A stretch of 6,532 nt of DNA from positions 1 through 6,532 of the forward strand of contig JAHKZS010000028.1 of the NCBI GenBank assembly GCA_020626545.1, in the 5' to 3' direction. Below the pieces are notes generated by a model. It saw only the letters and a program-made list of their open reading frames with translations. It had not been told where the DNA came from and did not search any database. The translations under genes were made by a program, and so were the position numbers. The first letter of the stretch is position 1, and the number at the start of each line of letters is the position of its first letter. Origin of the DNA: a bacterium (GTDB lineage: Bacteria; Bacillota; Clostridia; Oscillospirales; Acutalibacteraceae). Below, in pieces: positions 4,623-6,532 of the stretch.

Positions 4623-5579
4623 ATGAAATCCAAAAGAATTATATCAATACTTCTCTCGGCTGTATTAATTTCCGCTTCGGCGGCGGCTCTTACGGCTTGC
4701 GGAGAGGATAATAAGAATACAACCGAAGCTACCGAGGCGGCTACGGCAGCTGCCGCTAAGAGCAGTCCCGCTGTAGAGGACTTAAAGAAAAGCGGAGTAG
4801 ACGTTACCTCCTACGGCGTAGACCCCGACATCACATATGCCGAGGACGAGGATTACGGCTTCCAGCTCGAAAAGCCTAAAAAAGGCGATACAGTCGCTAT
4901 TATGCACACAAATTACGGCGATATTTCATTAAAACTTTTCGATAAATACGCTCCGAACACCGTTAAGAACTTTATCGACATCGCGAAAAGCGGTAAGTAC
5001 AACAAATCCATCTTCCACCGCGTAATCAAAGACTTTATGATTCAGGGCGGCGACTACGAGAACTTTGACGGTACAGGCGGAAAAACCGCGAACGGCGATA
5101 CTTTAGAGGACGAGTTCTGCGATAAGCTTTTAAACCTCAGAGGTTCGGTAGCTATGGCGAACAGCGGTAAGGATACCAACGGAAGCCAGTTCTTCATTAA
5201 TCAGAATGATAAGGACGCGTTCAAGGCGAACGGCGGGTTCGACACCTTAGTCAACAATTGGAAAAAGAATATTAAACCTTATTTCACCAACAACAAGGAC
5301 AACTCAACTCAGCTTTCTTCCGTAGTAGCTCAGATAGGAACCTCAGCCTACGACGCGGACGTAGTTCCCAAGGAAGTAAAAAAGCTCTACGAAAAGAATG
5401 GCGGAAACGCTTCCTTAGACGGAGCTTATAACGCTGTAGACGCGGGCCACACAGTATTCGCTCAGGTTTACGACGGAATGGACGTTGTGGATAAAATCGC
5501 TAAAGTTAAGACCGACGCCTCCGATAAACCCGAAAAAGACGTTACAATCAAGTCGATTGAGATTAAGGAGTACAAATAA
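4623..5579 (+). CDS. Cyclophilin-type peptidyl-prolyl cis-trans isomerase, lipoprotein
   Basis: 318 residues from the ATG at 4623. An upstream in-frame ATG at 4392 is rejected because it would run through the promoter and bury the signal peptide. GGAAAGGA (4607-4614) lies 8 nt before the chosen start. Residues 1-26 are a lipoprotein signal: basic KSKR, a hydrophobic core, and lipobox LTAC with C26 as the lipidation site. A low-complexity Thr/Glu/Ala linker (31-50) follows. The cyclophilin domain spans about 88-315: FHRVIKDFMIQGGD (131-144), GSQFFIN (187-193) and GHTVFAQV (275-282). R133, F138, M139, Q141, F191 and H276 match catalytic or pocket residues of cyclophilin A, while the Trp position appears replaced. 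About 70 residues are inserted between FFIN and SLDG (194-265). It should catalyse proline isomerisation in secreted proteins at the outer face of the membrane. First gene of an operon with a HAD hydrolase. Confidence 0.95.
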   Translation: MKSKRIISILLSAVLISASAAALTACGEDNKNTTEATEAATAAAAKSSPAVEDLKKSGVDVTSYGVDPDITYAEDEDYGFQLEKPKKGDTVAIMHTNYGDISLKLFDKYAPNTVKNFIDIAKSGKYNKSIFHRVIKDFMIQGGDYENFDGTGGKTANGDTLEDEFCDKLLNLRGSVAMANSGKDTNGSQFFINQNDKDAFKANGGFDTLVNNWKKNIKPYFTNNKDNSTQLSSVVAQIGTSAYDADVVPKEVKKLYEKNGGNASLDGAYNAVDAGHTVFAQVYDGMDVVDKIAKVKTDASDKPEKDVTIKSIEIKEYK

Positions 5580-5582
5580 TCA

Positions 5583-6428
5583 GTGAACACTAAACCGATT
5601 ATCGCTATAATGTACGACTTCGATAAAACCCTCTGTACCAAGGATATGCAGAATTACCGCTTTATTCCCAGTCTTAAAATGGAAGTCGGCGACTTTTGGA
5701 GCTATACCAACGAGATTCAGCAGAGCGAACATATGGATTCGGTTTTAGCGTATATGTACGCGGCGATAAAGCTATCGAAAGAGAGAAATATTCCGCTTAA
5801 ACGCGACCGACTCGAAGAAAACGGAAAAGGTATCGAGTTCTTTAAGGGCGTCGAGGAGTGGTTTTCGAGAATCAATAAGTTCGGCGAGGAAAACGGCGTT
5901 ATAATCGAGCATTACGTAATTTCTTCGGGTATGAAGGAGATTATCGACGGCACGGTAATAAGCGGCGAGTTTAAAAATATTTTCGCGTGCGAGTACCTCT
6001 ACAACGACGAGGGAATAGCCGTATGGCCTAAAACCGCGGTTAATTACACCAACAAAACCCAGTTCGTTTACCGCATAAACAAGGGTGTTTTAGACGTTTC
6101 AAATGACGTTGACCTGAACCGCAGTATGCCCGACGACAGCAAGCGTATTCCGTTTCAGAATATGATTTACATAGGCGACGGACTTTCGGACGTACCGTGT
6201 ATGAAGATGATGAAAAGCTACGGCGGTAAAGCGATAGCCGTTTATCAGTCACTCGACGATAAGGTAAAGGAGCTTCTAAAAAAAGACCGCGTGGACTTTA
6301 TCTACCCCGCCGACTACAGCGAGGGCGAGGGGCTTGACCGCACGGTTAAGGACATTATACGCAATATGGCGATTGCCGATAAGCTCGGCGAGGAATACTC
6401 AAGACAGATGAAAGCAATAGATAGTTAA
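5583..6428 (+). CDS. HAD superfamily hydrolase
   Basis: 281 residues, cytoplasmic, no signal peptide. Motif I is YDFDKTLCT (11-19) with D12 as the nucleophile and D14 as the acid/base. Motif II is VISSGMKE (112-119) with S114 or S115. A likely motif III lysine is K158 (NKTQFVYRINKG). Motif IV is YIGDGLSDVPCM (196-207) with D199 and D203 as metal ligands. A helical cap of about 65 residues lies between motifs I and II, as in phosphoserine-phosphatase-like C1 HADs. These enzymes are Mg-dependent phosphatases acting through an aspartyl-phosphate; the substrate is unknown. The start is GTG, 3 nt after the isomerase stop and in the same frame; AAGGAG (5565-5570) lies 12 nt upstream, rather long. 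An ATG at 5610 would cut away the strand before motif I. Co-transcribed with the isomerase; no functional link is obvious. Confidence 0.92.
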   Translation: MNTKPIIAIMYDFDKTLCTKDMQNYRFIPSLKMEVGDFWSYTNEIQQSEHMDSVLAYMYAAIKLSKERNIPLKRDRLEENGKGIEFFKGVEEWFSRINKFGEENGVIIEHYVISSGMKEIIDGTVISGEFKNIFACEYLYNDEGIAVWPKTAVNYTNKTQFVYRINKGVLDVSNDVDLNRSMPDDSKRIPFQNMIYIGDGLSDVPCMKMMKSYGGKAIAVYQSLDDKVKELLKKDRVDFIYPADYSEGEGLDRTVKDIIRNMAIADKLGEEYSRQMKAIDS

Positions 6429-6457
6429 AAAAGGTCGGTTTAACCGACCTTTTTTTT
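6427..6457 (+). terminator. Rho-independent terminator of the isomerase-HAD operon
   Basis: GGTCGG and CCGACC pair around a TTTAA loop, extended by six A-T pairs (6427-6438 with 6444-6455), followed by eight T (6450-6457). It begins inside the TAA stop codon of the HAD gene. Flanking A-tract and T-tract make it a plausible bidirectional terminator. Confidence 0.95.
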
Positions 6458-6499
6458 AGGGCAAAGGGCACAGGGAAAAGTGGAAAGGGTATGTCGGGA
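6458..6499 (+). repeat. Degenerate G-rich heptanucleotide array after the HAD terminator
   Basis: Starting at the base after the T-tract, 7-bp units read AGGGCAA, AGGGCAC, AGGGAAA, AGTGGAA, AGGGTAT, with a looser GTCGGGA at 6493-6499. GGG runs at 6459, 6466, 6473, 6487 and 6496 could form a G-quadruplex with loops of 4, 4 and 11 nt. Confidence 0.7.
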
Positions 6500-6508
6500 A
6501 GATACTTT

Positions 6509-6520
6509 TATAAAGAAAAA
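6509..6520 (+). repeat. Third copy of the TATAAAGAAAAA word
   Basis: These 12 bases equal the inner part of both arms of the 4426-4520 inverted repeat. It lies in the terminal gene-free stretch (6458-6532), which otherwise holds only the heptamer array. The following AAAAAGCCTTAGCATCC at the very edge might be the left half of another hairpin, but its partner is outside the window. Confidence 0.5.
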
Positions 6521-6532
6521 GCCTTAGCATCC

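Overview
The window looks like chromosome from a low-to-mid GC Clostridia bacterium, most likely an Oscillospiraceae/Ruminococcaceae-type gut anaerobe. This is an inference from strong AGGAGG ribosome sites, sigma-A promoters, T-tailed hairpin terminators, a lipobox cyclophilin, a zinc-ribbon membrane protein and a Lys/Ala-rich protein whose tail resembles DUF6465. There is no phage, insertion sequence, CRISPR array, tRNA or rRNA. Six genes are supported, one cut by the left edge.

Left block (minus strand, 1-2639): one operon reads leftward from a sigma-A promoter at 2639-2611. It encodes an AEC-family (auxin efflux carrier superfamily) permease, then after 18 nt a WYL-domain transcription factor, then, overlapping by ATGA, a membrane-anchored zinc-ribbon protein that runs off the window. 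The regulator probably controls a promoter in this neighbourhood, perhaps its own.

Middle (2562-3345): a divergent intergenic region of about 300 bp carries several small palindromes and a strong rightward promoter. That promoter drives a 141-residue protein made of a histone-H1-like AAKKT-rich tail (residues 1-82) joined to a compact acidic domain (83-141). The mRNA begins with a possible 5' stem-loop and ends at a strong terminator that lies between convergent genes.

Right block (3373-6532): a leftward gene with three S1 RNA-binding domains has a long GC-rich hairpin directly in front of its ribosome site. It is divergent from a rightward two-gene operon: a lipoprotein cyclophilin-type peptidyl-prolyl isomerase and a HAD-family hydrolase, 3 nt apart, closed by a strong terminator.

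The most unusual signals are not genes. (1) Two degenerate 7-bp tandem arrays with AGG-type units lie on the sense strand just after two different genes; the first uses the S1 gene's TAG stop as part of its first unit, and the second follows the HAD terminator T-tract and is able to form a G-quadruplex. (2) A perfect 14-bp inverted repeat is centred almost exactly midway between the divergent S1 and isomerase genes, and 12 bases of it recur near the right end of the window. (3) The S1 leader holds a terminator-like hairpin that could be an attenuator. (4) The H1-like protein contains an in-frame 27-bp tandem repeat.
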